Origin: Acetobacter oryzifermentans
GTDB taxonomy: Bacteria > Pseudomonadota > Alphaproteobacteria > Acetobacterales > Acetobacteraceae
Direction: 5' to 3'
DNA: 64,000 nt
NCBI RefSeq assembly: GCF_001628715.1
Contig: NZ_CP011120.1
Location: forward strand, 310,001-374,000
The notes below the pieces were generated by a model, which saw only the letters and a list, made by a program, of their open reading frames with translations, was not told the origin of the DNA and did no database searches. A program made the position numbers and the translations under genes. Positions 29,390-38,726 of this stretch are shown piece after piece (the stretch's first letter is position 1; each line of letters starts with the position of its first letter).

Positions 29390-31057
29390 ATGGCCATGAT
29401 GCGTCGTTGTTCACCGCTTCTTCCATCTTTTGCGTTTGCTTCAATTTTGATGTCTGGAATTGCCCCAGTGGCCGAGGCTTCCAGTTCAGATGATGCCCAG
29501 ATCCGTGCATTGAAAGCCGAAATGGCTGAAATGCGGCGTGAAATGATGGGGCAGATTACACATCTTAAATCTCAGATCGCCCAAAATGAAACACGGCAAA
29601 GGGGCCCTGCTTCACGTCGTGCTACACGTACAACGGCACAAAATGGGTATAAGTTCCCGGAAAAATATGCTGATAACGATGTAGATCCTAACGTAAAGTT
29701 TGGTGAACAAACGCCACGCAAAAATATTCTGCTGAACAACGGTGTGGGCACACCCCCTTCTGATCGCGGCATGACGACATCTTGGAAGGACTTCAAGGCC
29801 GCAACGCAAAAGGATGAAAACGTGCACGTTGGGGGCATGATCATCGGCTTTCCCAAAGGGCGTTTTACGGTTGCATCAGAGGACGGAGCTTATGGCCTGT
29901 CTATTGGTTTGGCATTTCATGAAGACTTTGGTGGCTTTATGGGCATGTCTCCGCGCCGGGGCGAAACCAAAGGTGATTTCTCAAGTTTCACAGAAAATGC
30001 ACGCCGCCTACGTATTCCATTCACCTTCCGGTATAAAGATTGGGTGGCAAACATTACGCCTGATTTCGGGTCTGGCAGTGCGGACGGATCGGATGGTCTG
30101 TATGAAGCCAACCTGAACTACACCGGCCTGCACAACACTATTCTAACAGTAGGTTATTTTCAGCCACGTGTGACGGAAGAAGATTCCGAAAGCTCCAACG
30201 ATTTCGAAATGATGGAACGTCCTGCCATCACGGATATCGTGCGTAATATTGCCGCAGGCGATGCTCGCTTTAGTGTTGGTGGCTTGCATTATGAAAAACG
30301 CTGGTGGATTGCAGGGTATTTCACTGGTCAGACATTTGGTAACCGTGCCAAGGATACCAATATTGGTGATAGCCAGACCGGTGGCACCTTCCGTGTTGCC
30401 GGGCGCCCCTATGTTTCTAAAGACATAGATGTGCATTTGGGCCTTTCCGCCATTAGCGCATTCAAGGTGAATGATGGCACCAATGGCCGCACATATACCT
30501 TTAAAGAAGCCCCGGAAGTTAACCTAACAACAACGGCACTGCTGAACACAGGCGCGCTGCGCAACATCGGCTCCGTATGGTCTGCTGGGCCGGAACTGGG
30601 TTTCCGCTGGAAAAAGCTGGTGCTGAAGGGGGAATATTACCACATCGGCGTGACGCGCAATCAACAGCAGGGTGGGCAGTCTCTGCCATCTCTATCGTTT
30701 GAAGGTTACTATGGCGCAGCTAACTATACGCTGTTTGGCAAGCCCCGTATGTATAATGAAAAAGAAGGGGCGTTCTCTGCTCCGGGTGTGGAACACGAAT
30801 TTGATCCCGCACACGGTTACTGGGGCGCGCTGGAACTTTCTGGCCGTTACAGTGTGGCTGATTTTGATGATACGGCAAACAGTGTGCGCGGTGGCCGCCA
30901 AACGGTATGGTCTGGTGGGGTAAACTGGTATCCCAACCGCCACTTCCGCGTGATGCTGGACTTCAACCACTTTATCGTAACGCGTAATAGCCAAGCCTAT
31001 AACATTCTTGGCCGTGATGGGAATTCTGTGGCTGCCCGTGTGCAGGCCGCATTCTAA
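29390..31057 (+). CDS. OprO/OprP-type (phosphate-selective) outer-membrane porin
   Basis: A 555-residue outer-membrane channel. A signal peptide is followed by a short coiled coil (DDAQIRALKAEMAEMRREMM) of the kind that trimerises OprP-class porins. The beta-barrel then shows alternating strands, for example RRLRIPFTFRYKDWVANITP and LNYTGLHNTILTVGYFQP. It ends in a phenylalanine (VAARVQAAF), the usual last residue for barrel assembly. The Pho array upstream supports phosphate or polyphosphate uptake; the exact selectivity is inferred. Confidence 0.88.
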   Translation: MAMMRRCSPLLPSFAFASILMSGIAPVAEASSSDDAQIRALKAEMAEMRREMMGQITHLKSQIAQNETRQRGPASRRATRTTAQNGYKFPEKYADNDVDPNVKFGEQTPRKNILLNNGVGTPPSDRGMTTSWKDFKAATQKDENVHVGGMIIGFPKGRFTVASEDGAYGLSIGLAFHEDFGGFMGMSPRRGETKGDFSSFTENARRLRIPFTFRYKDWVANITPDFGSGSADGSDGLYEANLNYTGLHNTILTVGYFQPRVTEEDSESSNDFEMMERPAITDIVRNIAAGDARFSVGGLHYEKRWWIAGYFTGQTFGNRAKDTNIGDSQTGGTFRVAGRPYVSKDIDVHLGLSAISAFKVNDGTNGRTYTFKEAPEVNLTTTALLNTGALRNIGSVWSAGPELGFRWKKLVLKGEYYHIGVTRNQQQGGQSLPSLSFEGYYGAANYTLFGKPRMYNEKEGAFSAPGVEHEFDPAHGYWGALELSGRYSVADFDDTANSVRGGRQTVWSGGVNWYPNRHFRVMLDFNHFIVTRNSQAYNILGRDGNSVAARVQAAF

Positions 31058-31075
31058 ATCCGATATTCTGCCATT

Positions 31076-31112
31076 AAAAAAGGGATCATTCCGAAAGGAA
31101 CGATCCCTTTTT
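31076..31112 (+). terminator. rho-independent terminator of the porin gene
   Basis: AAAAAGGGATCATTCC pairs with GGAACGATCCCTTTTT (one A-C mismatch) around a GAAA tetraloop. Flanking A- and T-runs allow action on both strands. Confidence 0.88.
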
Positions 31113-31161
31113 GCTATTATCAGCCCACAAAACGCGTGTGAGCTAAGATAAAGCGTAGTTT

Positions 31162-31605
31162 TTACTGCTGCGGCATATAACCAGCATTGGGGGCAGGCAG
31201 CACGTTTTTGTAGGCAACCATGCAGGCTACATACGCATTGTTGTACTGGGTCTGAATGCCACCTTGCTGGCTGTTGGAATAAGCACTGCCACCAAGGCCT
31301 CCACCCAAAGCACCTGCGGCTGCACCAATACCAGCGCCTGTGCCACCACCAACAGCAGCCCCCAAGCCTGCGCCCAGCGCAGTGGTTGCCAGCCCACCAT
31401 AGAGGGCCTTCCGATTCTGGCTACCTGCCTGACCATGCACAGCAGCAGCAGCCTGAGAGCGGCAGAAATTTTGTTCCTGCAAAAAGGTGCCGTAATCTTT
31501 GCCGGGGCCGGGCAATACCTGTGCGGTAGGGCCCATAGGTGTTTCAGCGCAAGCTGCAAGCAAAAGAGCCGGCAGGAAGGCAAACGCCGCTTTATGAAGC
31601 TTCAT
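31162..31605 (-). CDS. glycine-zipper lipoprotein
   Basis: A 147-residue lipoprotein with signal sequence and lipobox ending LLLAAC at C19. Residues 70-105 form a dense glycine-zipper stretch (LGAGLGAAVGGGTGAGIGAA), a motif of outer-membrane or pore-associated lipoproteins. Two further cysteines lie outside it (FCRSQ and VACMV). No exact family or function is recognised. It converges on the porin gene across the shared terminator. Confidence 0.75.
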   Translation of the reverse strand: MKLHKAAFAFLPALLLAACAETPMGPTAQVLPGPGKDYGTFLQEQNFCRSQAAAAVHGQAGSQNRKALYGGLATTALGAGLGAAVGGGTGAGIGAAAGALGGGLGGSAYSNSQQGGIQTQYNNAYVACMVAYKNVLPAPNAGYMPQQ

Positions 31606-31824
31606 GTATATTTGTCCTTTGTATATAAGCCATGATACATGCGTATATATGGTAGATAATCATGCCATTTTTAAGGAAAAGAAAGAATGAAAATATGATC
31701 AGGCAGAGTTTTCTTACAAGATAAACAGCTCAACAGTCATTAAAAAATAAACTAGCCTTACTTCCGTTTGAAACGTTGGCTCTTTCTGTTATGCAAACGT
31801 TTATTCTAATAACAAAAAATCAAT

Positions 31825-32691
31825 ATGAAAGACTTACGAATGAATGCCGTAGTTAAACTGTTTATTGGATGTGATCCAAACGATTGCGACCTAGAACAGT
31901 TAATGGTGTTACACTATAGTATTACAAAATATAGTAGTCTGCCGGTTGATATTACTTTCATGCAGCTTACGCGTGATCCTTCGAGTTTCTGGTATTCTGG
32001 CTTTAAGCCGGAAGAAGGCTGGAACACGACGGAATGGCCAACGCCGTTTTCTGGCTTCCGTTGGGGTATTCCTGCCTATTGTGGCGGCAAGGGGCGTGCG
32101 CTGTATATGGATGCTGATATTTTTGCCCTTTCAGATATTGCAAAGCTATGGAACCTGCCTATTCCAGAAGGCAAGGTGATGCTGGCATCTGGCCAAGGGC
32201 GAGATTTGCGGCTGGGCACCCTGATGTGGGATTGCGAAGCCGCCATGAAGCTTCTGCCCCCGTTAGCGGAAATTAAAAAAGACGCATCGGCTCATAAAAA
32301 GCTGAAAACGTTTTTTGAAAAGCATCCCGAATATATTCAGCCACTAGATCCCGCCTTTAGCAATCTGGATGGCGATGGTATGCCGTTGGAAGCGCTAAAA
32401 TTCCTGCATTATTCAGATATGGGTACGCAGTTTTCCCATAAATATTCTTTGCAGCGCTTAAATGGTGAAGACCGCAAACACTGGTTTGATGGCACAATTT
32501 ACAATCATCCGCGCCCGGATCTGCAACAGAAGTTTGATGAACTTTATAAGGAAGCACTGGAAGCCGGGTTCAGCCTAGATACCTATCGGGTAAAAGAACA
32601 TTTTGGCGTTTTACCCAAAAAAACGCAGGTGCGTTACAAGGGTAACAAAATTACGCGCTCGTTATTTCGGTTTCTTAAACCGATCAAGTAA
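31825..32691 (+). CDS. putative GT8-like glycosyltransferase
   Basis: A 288-residue cytoplasmic protein that resembles nucleotide-diphospho-sugar transferases. An N-terminal strand reads VKLFIGCDPNDCDLEQLMVL, and the DxD-type metal site appears as GKGRALYMDADIFALSDI, a GT8-like context. Later stretches, FLHYSDMGTQFSHKY and DGTIYNHPRP, would line the acceptor side. The C-terminus is basic. A downstream ATG at 31840 is an alternative start. No other polysaccharide genes are adjacent, so the substrate is open. Confidence 0.6.
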   Translation: MKDLRMNAVVKLFIGCDPNDCDLEQLMVLHYSITKYSSLPVDITFMQLTRDPSSFWYSGFKPEEGWNTTEWPTPFSGFRWGIPAYCGGKGRALYMDADIFALSDIAKLWNLPIPEGKVMLASGQGRDLRLGTLMWDCEAAMKLLPPLAEIKKDASAHKKLKTFFEKHPEYIQPLDPAFSNLDGDGMPLEALKFLHYSDMGTQFSHKYSLQRLNGEDRKHWFDGTIYNHPRPDLQQKFDELYKEALEAGFSLDTYRVKEHFGVLPKKTQVRYKGNKITRSLFRFLKPIK

Positions 32692-32700
32692 AACGCTTTG

Positions 32701-32730
32701 GCCTATGCACTGGTGTTCCGATGCATAGGC
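32701..32730. terminator. stem-loop between convergent genes
   Basis: GCCTATGCA / TGCATAGGC, a 9-bp perfect inverted repeat with a 12-nt loop, in the 48 nt between the converging glycosyltransferase and phosphatase genes. No clear T-run. Confidence 0.45.
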
Positions 32731-32739
32731 TATCCTGCG

Positions 32740-34035
32740 TTAATGTTGTGGCACGTGTTGGCTTAAGTTTTCCAGCCAGCAGGTTTCGTTTTTGGGTTGG
32801 TTACAAAGTGTGCTGGTTAAGGGCAGGGGCGCACCTTGCCCCGGAACGTTGTCTAGCTTCAGGCCATCTCGCAGTTGGGCGAGAGATTGATGGAAAACAG
32901 CAAAGCGGATTTCTTTGCGTCCATCAGGGTGCTTCCATGTTTCAAAAGCCAGTGTTGTATCTGGGGCTGTGGGGTCTGGTTGGTCTGTAAAGGTCCAATC
33001 CAGCCCAAATAGCGTTGTCAGCATGTCCAATGTGGTATCGTGCCCGGCAAACATAACCACGCGGGCTTGCGTAGGCAGCACATTGCCATCTGGCAAGGTC
33101 AGGGGCTGTTCATTCAATAGTGTTAGAATAGCTTGGGCCAGTTTGCCGCCACGTGGGATGGCAATGGCAGGGGCGCGGCGCATACGCGCACTTTGATAAT
33201 TATGCACAGGCAGAACACTGTTGAGCGTATGCACGGCATCTGTATTTGCTGCGGTTATGGAAGAAGGGAGCCCCTGCGCATATTCCAGCAACAGGGCTTC
33301 TGAAACAGTAGAACCTAATGCCAATCCGTTTTCTGCATGAGGCGCACCTTTTTTCCATGAGAGGGGCGCATGCTTGAAAAAACAAGGGGTTGCGCCCGTG
33401 GTGCATGCGCTAGGGGCGAACAGAGTTTGCAAGGTTTGGACGCCGGATTGCACAGGTGGCGGCAGTTGCGTATCCGGCATGCGTTCTGGATCTAGGGCTT
33501 TTTCAACGTCATCTGTGTCCAGTGTCGTTTTTTTAGCGGCTAAAGCGTTAAACAGCAGATCATGCGTTTTGGCAGGCATGGAGCGGGCCTGTGTCTGGCA
33601 TCCATCGCTTAATGCGGCAGCCAGAATATCGCCACTGTGCTGCGTGCGGCTGCTGGCGGAATCTGCCCATATAAAAGCTGGTTGTTCTGGCAGGCAACGG
33701 GCCGCAGCATCTCTGCTGGCAATGTGGTAATAGCTTTTTAAAAATTGCCCCATAAGGCCAAGATCAAACTGGCCATGTGCTGTCATCTCACCAGGGGGCA
33801 CAGGCCATGGTGTCCATGTGTGGCGGGTCTTTTTTTCTAGCTTGTCTAAAGGCTTTGTTGGGCTGCGGATTCCGTGGCGGGAAACCAGCACAACCCGTTC
33901 TAATGTCGCCTCAGAGGTATTTGCCTGTGCAGCGGATGCTTCTGAAATAGCGATTGTGGGTGAAAAGGCTGAAAGTGAAGTGCCCAGAAGGCAGGCAAGA
34001 AGCAAAGCGGAGGAACGGAAATAGGAAAAATTCAT
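32740..34035 (-). CDS. secreted histidine-type acid phosphatase
   Basis: A 431-residue periplasmic phosphomonoesterase of the AppA/Agp (histidine acid phosphatase) branch. A signal peptide is followed by the catalytic RHGIRSPT motif, with nucleophile H54, and the proton-donor motif GHDTT (H332-D333). A paired cysteine segment lies near the C-terminus. Substrates could be glucose-1-phosphate, phytate or other phosphoesters. It shares a 4-nt overlap with the upstream CBS-domain gene. Its position beside a Pho-regulated locus fits phosphate scavenging, though no Pho box is seen directly before it. Confidence 0.88.
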   Translation of the reverse strand: MNFSYFRSSALLLACLLGTSLSAFSPTIAISEASAAQANTSEATLERVVLVSRHGIRSPTKPLDKLEKKTRHTWTPWPVPPGEMTAHGQFDLGLMGQFLKSYYHIASRDAAARCLPEQPAFIWADSASSRTQHSGDILAAALSDGCQTQARSMPAKTHDLLFNALAAKKTTLDTDDVEKALDPERMPDTQLPPPVQSGVQTLQTLFAPSACTTGATPCFFKHAPLSWKKGAPHAENGLALGSTVSEALLLEYAQGLPSSITAANTDAVHTLNSVLPVHNYQSARMRRAPAIAIPRGGKLAQAILTLLNEQPLTLPDGNVLPTQARVVMFAGHDTTLDMLTTLFGLDWTFTDQPDPTAPDTTLAFETWKHPDGRKEIRFAVFHQSLAQLRDGLKLDNVPGQGAPLPLTSTLCNQPKNETCWLENLSQHVPQH

Positions 34036-35354
34036 GAGGTCTCGGTCATACGTGTCACAAGCAACTGGTTGATACGGAACCCTTCCACATCCACCACTTC
34101 AAAGCGGAAACCAGCAGCATCTACCCGGTCTGCCTTGCGGGCCATACGGCGCAGACGGTGCATAATAAAGCCGCCGATTGTGTCAAACTGCTCGCTATCG
34201 GGCAAATCCAACACATGCAGTTCTCGGATAACATCCCCAATCGGGGCTGCGCCATCTACCAGCCACGAGTTTTCATCACGCTTTACAATGGCTTGTTCTT
34301 CAAACGGGCTGGCCAACCCATCCATCAGCACGCCCATAATGTCTTTAAAGGTAATTAGCCCCACAACCAGCCCATATTCATTAACTATCAGGGCAAAGCC
34401 GGTGCCGTGGGTATCAAACTGGGCCAGCGTATCCCAAAGGTTGAGTGTTTCGGGAACAGAGAGAACTTCACGCCGCATCCGGGCAATGGGGTTGCTGTGG
34501 GGGCGGCCAGAAGGCGCAATGGAAGGGTCCACCACAGATGCCAGAACGTCTTCCGCACGGATGGAGCCAATAACCTTGTCCAATCCGCCATTGCACAGTG
34601 GATAGCGGGAATAAGGATTGGTGCGTACCTTTTCGTGGTTATGTTCGGGCGTGTCCTGAATATCCAGAAAGATAATTTCATCACGCGGTGTCATGGCGGA
34701 GGTAACGGAACGCGCCTGTAGGGCCAGCACGTTCTCAATCATCTGGTGTTCCTGTTGCAGCAGCACGCCGGATGCCGTGCCAGCGGCCAGAATGGCGTGC
34801 AGGTCTTCCGGTGTTATGGGTTCCACCGCAGAAGCAGCCGGGATTTTCAGTGCATGCAAAATGGCATCAGAAATTTTGGAGAAAATCCACACAAACGGAT
34901 ACAGCACCCGTAGCGCCACGCGGGGGAACCACCCAACCGCCATGGCTACTTTGTCCGGGTTGTTCATGGCAACGCGCTTGGGCAGCAGATCTGCAAACAG
35001 AACAAAGGCGCCGGTTACAAAAATAAAGCTGAAGGTGGAGGCCAGATTTTGTGCCCACCAGTCTGACATACCCCAGCGGCTTAAAAATTCGGTTACAGGC
35101 GGGGTGAACATTTCGGAGCTGGCAATACCGCCCAGAATCCCCACACCGTTCAGGCAGATCTGGATGGCAGTCATAACCTGCCCGCTGTTACGGCGCAGGG
35201 CCAGAAAGGCCTGTGCACGTTTATCTCCTGCTTCTGCACGACTGCGAAGCCTGACCTCCCGCGCAGCTGCGAAGGATATCTCGGAAAGTGAAATGAGGAT
35301 GCTGACAGCAATCAGCAGGACAAGGGTCAGCAGACCCATAATAAACAGGAACAA
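34032..35354 (-). CDS. DUF21/CBS-domain membrane protein (CorB/hemolysin-like)
   Basis: A 440-residue inner-membrane protein. An N-terminal CNNM/DUF21 domain with about four helices begins LVLLIAVSILISLSEISFAA. Two CBS domains follow (about residues 205-340), with the typical VTSAMTPRDEIIFLD, and a C-terminal CorC_HlyC domain ends the protein. The family is often called hemolysin-like, but members are now linked to Mg2+ and other ion transport. It is the first gene of a pair with the acid phosphatase (ATGA overlap). Confidence 0.88.
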   Translation of the reverse strand: MFLFIMGLLTLVLLIAVSILISLSEISFAAAREVRLRSRAEAGDKRAQAFLALRRNSGQVMTAIQICLNGVGILGGIASSEMFTPPVTEFLSRWGMSDWWAQNLASTFSFIFVTGAFVLFADLLPKRVAMNNPDKVAMAVGWFPRVALRVLYPFVWIFSKISDAILHALKIPAASAVEPITPEDLHAILAAGTASGVLLQQEHQMIENVLALQARSVTSAMTPRDEIIFLDIQDTPEHNHEKVRTNPYSRYPLCNGGLDKVIGSIRAEDVLASVVDPSIAPSGRPHSNPIARMRREVLSVPETLNLWDTLAQFDTHGTGFALIVNEYGLVVGLITFKDIMGVLMDGLASPFEEQAIVKRDENSWLVDGAAPIGDVIRELHVLDLPDSEQFDTIGGFIMHRLRRMARKADRVDAAGFRFEVVDVEGFRINQLLVTRMTETS

Positions 35355-35579
35355 GAGAACGTCCGAAATAAAGTGAAACCTGTAATGGTGGTTTCATCTA
35401 TACCCGCAGGCCGAACAGATACCTAGTTTAATTTTTGATCCCAACCGGAATGAGAAGAAACTTCAAAATACTGTCATGTAGGCACAGATGGGCTTTGCAG
35501 GCGTTGGTGTAATGCGTATCGTGCTCCAAATTTTGGCCGGTTGATGGGTGGCAAAAGCTTAACCAGCGGTGAAAAAAAC

Positions 35580-36560
35580 ATGTTTAAAGCCCTGTATGTA
35601 GAAAAAACAGAATCTGGCCAGCGGGTTACGCTGCGCGAACTGGCAGAAGCAGACCTGCCGGAAGGGGATGTAACAATTCGGGTGCAGTGGTCATCCCTTA
35701 ATTATAAGGATGCGTTAGCACTTACAGGCAAGGGCCCGATCATACGCAACTGGCCTATGGTGCCGGGTATTGATCTGGCCGGTCGGGTAGAGGCTTCTGC
35801 CCACCCTGCGGTTCCTGTCGGGCAGGATGTTATTGTAACCGGCCATGGCTTGGGGGAAAGCCGCTGGGGAGGTTTTGCCCAATTGGCCCGTGTGCCGGGC
35901 TTATGGGCTGTGCCGCAACCATTGGGGTTGAACGGGCGGCAGGTTATGGCGCTTGGCACGGCTGGCTTTACAGCCATGTTATGTGTGCAGGCCCTTCAGA
36001 GAGAAGGGGTGGAACCCGCAAGTGGGCCGGTGCTGGTAACAGGTGCGAGTGGCGGGGTTGGTAACGTGGCTATCATGCTGCTCTCCCGGTTGGGGTATCA
36101 GGTTGTGGCGGTAACCGGGCGGTTGGAGGAACAACCTTATCTGCACAGTTTGGGGGCTGCGGAAGTATTGCCACGCGCGCATTTTACCACGCCATCCCGC
36201 CCGTTGGAAAAAGCCCGCTGGGCAGGTGCGGTTGATGTTGTGGGGGGGCAGGTTTTGGCCTCTGTTTGTGCAAGTATGCGCCCACAAGGGGTGGTAACGG
36301 CCTGCGGGTTGGCCGGAGGGATGGATTTTCCCGCAACAGTGGCCCCATTTATTTTGCGAGGCGTTACCTTGGTGGGCATTGATAGTGTGCAATGCCCCCG
36401 GCGGGAGCGCCAGGATGCATGGGCGCGTCTGGCTGAACTGATACCCCCCCGGCAGCTTGATGACATGGTGCGTGAGATTGATCTGGCGGAAGCGCCGCAG
36501 GCCGCAGATATGCTTCTGGCTGGCCATGTGCGGGGGCGGCTGGTTGTACGCATTCCCTAA
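35580..36560 (+). CDS. YhdH/AcuI-type acryloyl-CoA reductase-like oxidoreductase
   Basis: A 326-residue medium-chain reductase without catalytic zinc. ATG 35580 (MFKALYVEKTESGQRVTLRE) is chosen over an upstream ATG at 35541 because it gives the family N-terminus. YhdH/AcuI stretches include WSSLNYKDALALTGKG, VPGIDLAGRV and GESRWGGFAQLARV, with the NADPH-binding VTGASGGVGNVAIMLL. AcuI detoxifies acryloyl-CoA; the true substrate here is not known. It is transcribed alone and converges on the exporter gene. Confidence 0.88.
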   Translation: MFKALYVEKTESGQRVTLRELAEADLPEGDVTIRVQWSSLNYKDALALTGKGPIIRNWPMVPGIDLAGRVEASAHPAVPVGQDVIVTGHGLGESRWGGFAQLARVPGLWAVPQPLGLNGRQVMALGTAGFTAMLCVQALQREGVEPASGPVLVTGASGGVGNVAIMLLSRLGYQVVAVTGRLEEQPYLHSLGAAEVLPRAHFTTPSRPLEKARWAGAVDVVGGQVLASVCASMRPQGVVTACGLAGGMDFPATVAPFILRGVTLVGIDSVQCPRRERQDAWARLAELIPPRQLDDMVREIDLAEAPQAADMLLAGHVRGRLVVRIP

Positions 36561-36569
36561 GCCAAAAAG

Positions 36570-38726
36570 TTAAGATGCCGCCCTGTTCTGTGTATTGGGT
36601 GGCTGGTATTGCGTCAGCACGCCACCGGGCTGGAAGATATAGATGGTATCCGCATGTGCGATGGTTGCCGGGCGATGTGCAACCATAATGCGGGTTACAT
36701 TCATGTCGCGCAGGGCTTCGGCTACCCTGCGCTCGGTAAGTTCATCCAGATGGCTGGTGGCTTCATCCAGAAACAGGATTTCAGGTTTACGATAGAGCGC
36801 ACGCGCCAGAATGACACGCTGCTTCTGTCCTCCAGAAAGCCCGCTGCCCATATCACCTACCAGGGTTTCAAACCCCATGGGCATCCGCTTGATATCATCA
36901 ATAATGGCTGCGCGGGTGGCACATTCCACCAACCATGCTTCATCCACCTGTTCGGAGAATCCGCTGATATTGTCGGCAATGGAGCCAGAGAACAGGCCAT
37001 CATCCTGCAATACTCCAGCAATGCGGTTGCGATAGCCTTCAAGCGTCAGGCTTTCCAGATCCGCGCCATCCAGCCGGATGCTGCCTTCCTGTGTTTCCAT
37101 CAGCCCCATCAGAGCTTTGAGAAAGGTAGTTTTGCCACAGCCTGAAGGGCCCACTATGGCCACACTGCTGCCGGCTGGCACTTCTAGCGAGATGTTGCGG
37201 AAGATCCACGGGTCCTGCGTGCCGTAGCGGGCAGATAGGCCGGAGCAACTGAGCGTGCCGCCGGCTGGTTGTTCATCCAGACGGGTCGGAGGAATGGCCG
37301 CCGTGGTACTTGTGGCTTCCGGGTCTGTCATCACAATGTCAGACAAGCGGTCTGTTTGCACATTGAGCATGCGTATCTGGAAGCCGCTGCTGATCAGGTT
37401 GCCAATGCGTGTGGCGAATTGATCTTTGTAGGAGAGAAACGCTACCAGCATACCAACTGTCATGTGGCCGCTCATTACTGCGCCTGCACCCAGCACCATC
37501 ATAATCAGACGGTCGGCGCCAAAAATCAGATCGCCCATGCGGCCATAAATCAGATCATACCGTTGCAGGCGCAGGCGGATGTTAATGCTGTCCACTAAAA
37601 GGTTTAGCCATGTGGTGCGGCGGCGCTCACGCAGGCCCAAAAGCTTCACGCTGGCCATGCCGCGCAGGGTTTCTATAAAATGGCTTTGCTGGCGGGCATC
37701 AATAACAATCTGTTCTTCAGATGCCTCGCGGTAGATGCGGTAGGTGATCAGGCGCAAGAGCACATCCAGCCCCGTGGCCACCATAGCCACCATGCCCAGC
37801 CAGCCACCATAAATAAACAGCATGATGGCCATTCCCACAGCCATCAGCCCATCCATGACTGTTTGCACCATATCGGTGGTAATGGTTTTCTGGATGGTGC
37901 CCAATGCGTTAAAGCGCGAGAGCACATCGCCCACATGGCGTTTGGAGAAGTAATCCAGCGGCAAGCGGGAGAGGTGGTCGAACAGGCTGGTATTCCATTG
38001 CAAGCCAACCCGTGTGCTCAGGAGCAGCACGGCCCATTGTCGTACGCAGCCAATAAGCATCTGCAAGAGCAGAAGCAGGGCCATGCCACAAGCAATGGTG
38101 ATAAGCAGTTCGTGATCAGCCGTTACCACCACTTCATCAATCACTACCTGCGAAACCATGGGCATGACTAACGCAATAACTTCCAGCCCAAGGGAAAGCG
38201 CCCCCAGCACCATCAGCGCCGGGCGCAGCCCTGCGACATGGCGGAACAGATCGCGCAGGCGTAGAGTTTCACGGTCATCCTCGCGGCGGAAGCTGTCATT
38301 AGGGGTGGCTTCTAGGGCAATGCCTGTAAACTCGCGTGAGACTTCGCCCATGCTGAGCGTGCGGCGGCCTACTGCTGGGTCATGAATGGTAACTTTGTTG
38401 CCCTTAACCTGTGTAAGCACCACAAAGTGGTTCATGCTCCAGTGCAAAATACAGGGCATGCGCAGGTTGGGCAGATCTTCCAGTTCCAGCCGCACGGCGC
38501 GGGTAGATAGGCCCACCGTATCGGCCGTAGCGATAAGATCGCGCAGCGTAACACCTTTAACAGATATGGAATAACGCCTGCGCAGCGTGGCCAGATCAAT
38601 CTGGTTGCCATAATGGCCCATAATCATGGCCAGGCAGGCCAGCCCACATTCCGCGGCTTCTACCTGCAAGATGACAGGAGTGCGCGAACGCCATCCGAAT
38701 TCAAGGGATTTGAGGGTGATGCCCAT
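36570..38726 (-). CDS. peptidase C39-containing ABC exporter
   Basis: A 718-residue inner-membrane ATPase that should cleave a double-glycine leader and export the rest. The N-terminal C39 protease has the complete set: Q21, C27 (VEAAECGLACLAM), H100 (HWSMNHFVVL) and D116 (HDPAVG). The membrane domain spans about residues 165-450. The nucleotide-binding domain has Walker A GPSGCGKTT (526-534), signature LSGGQKQR, Walker B ILFLDE and H-loop H684. It overlaps the stop of the HlyD gene by 1 nt (TAATG). The double-glycine peptide at 40124-40384 is the obvious substrate. Confidence 0.93.
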   Translation of the reverse strand: MGITLKSLEFGWRSRTPVILQVEAAECGLACLAMIMGHYGNQIDLATLRRRYSISVKGVTLRDLIATADTVGLSTRAVRLELEDLPNLRMPCILHWSMNHFVVLTQVKGNKVTIHDPAVGRRTLSMGEVSREFTGIALEATPNDSFRREDDRETLRLRDLFRHVAGLRPALMVLGALSLGLEVIALVMPMVSQVVIDEVVVTADHELLITIACGMALLLLLQMLIGCVRQWAVLLLSTRVGLQWNTSLFDHLSRLPLDYFSKRHVGDVLSRFNALGTIQKTITTDMVQTVMDGLMAVGMAIMLFIYGGWLGMVAMVATGLDVLLRLITYRIYREASEEQIVIDARQQSHFIETLRGMASVKLLGLRERRRTTWLNLLVDSINIRLRLQRYDLIYGRMGDLIFGADRLIMMVLGAGAVMSGHMTVGMLVAFLSYKDQFATRIGNLISSGFQIRMLNVQTDRLSDIVMTDPEATSTTAAIPPTRLDEQPAGGTLSCSGLSARYGTQDPWIFRNISLEVPAGSSVAIVGPSGCGKTTFLKALMGLMETQEGSIRLDGADLESLTLEGYRNRIAGVLQDDGLFSGSIADNISGFSEQVDEAWLVECATRAAIIDDIKRMPMGFETLVGDMGSGLSGGQKQRVILARALYRKPEILFLDEATSHLDELTERRVAEALRDMNVTRIMVAHRPATIAHADTIYIFQPGGVLTQYQPPNTQNRAAS

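Noticed and set aside
35471..35477. Single CTGTCAT upstream of the YhdH-like gene
   Set aside because: No second heptamer at 11-bp spacing, so it is not called a Pho box.
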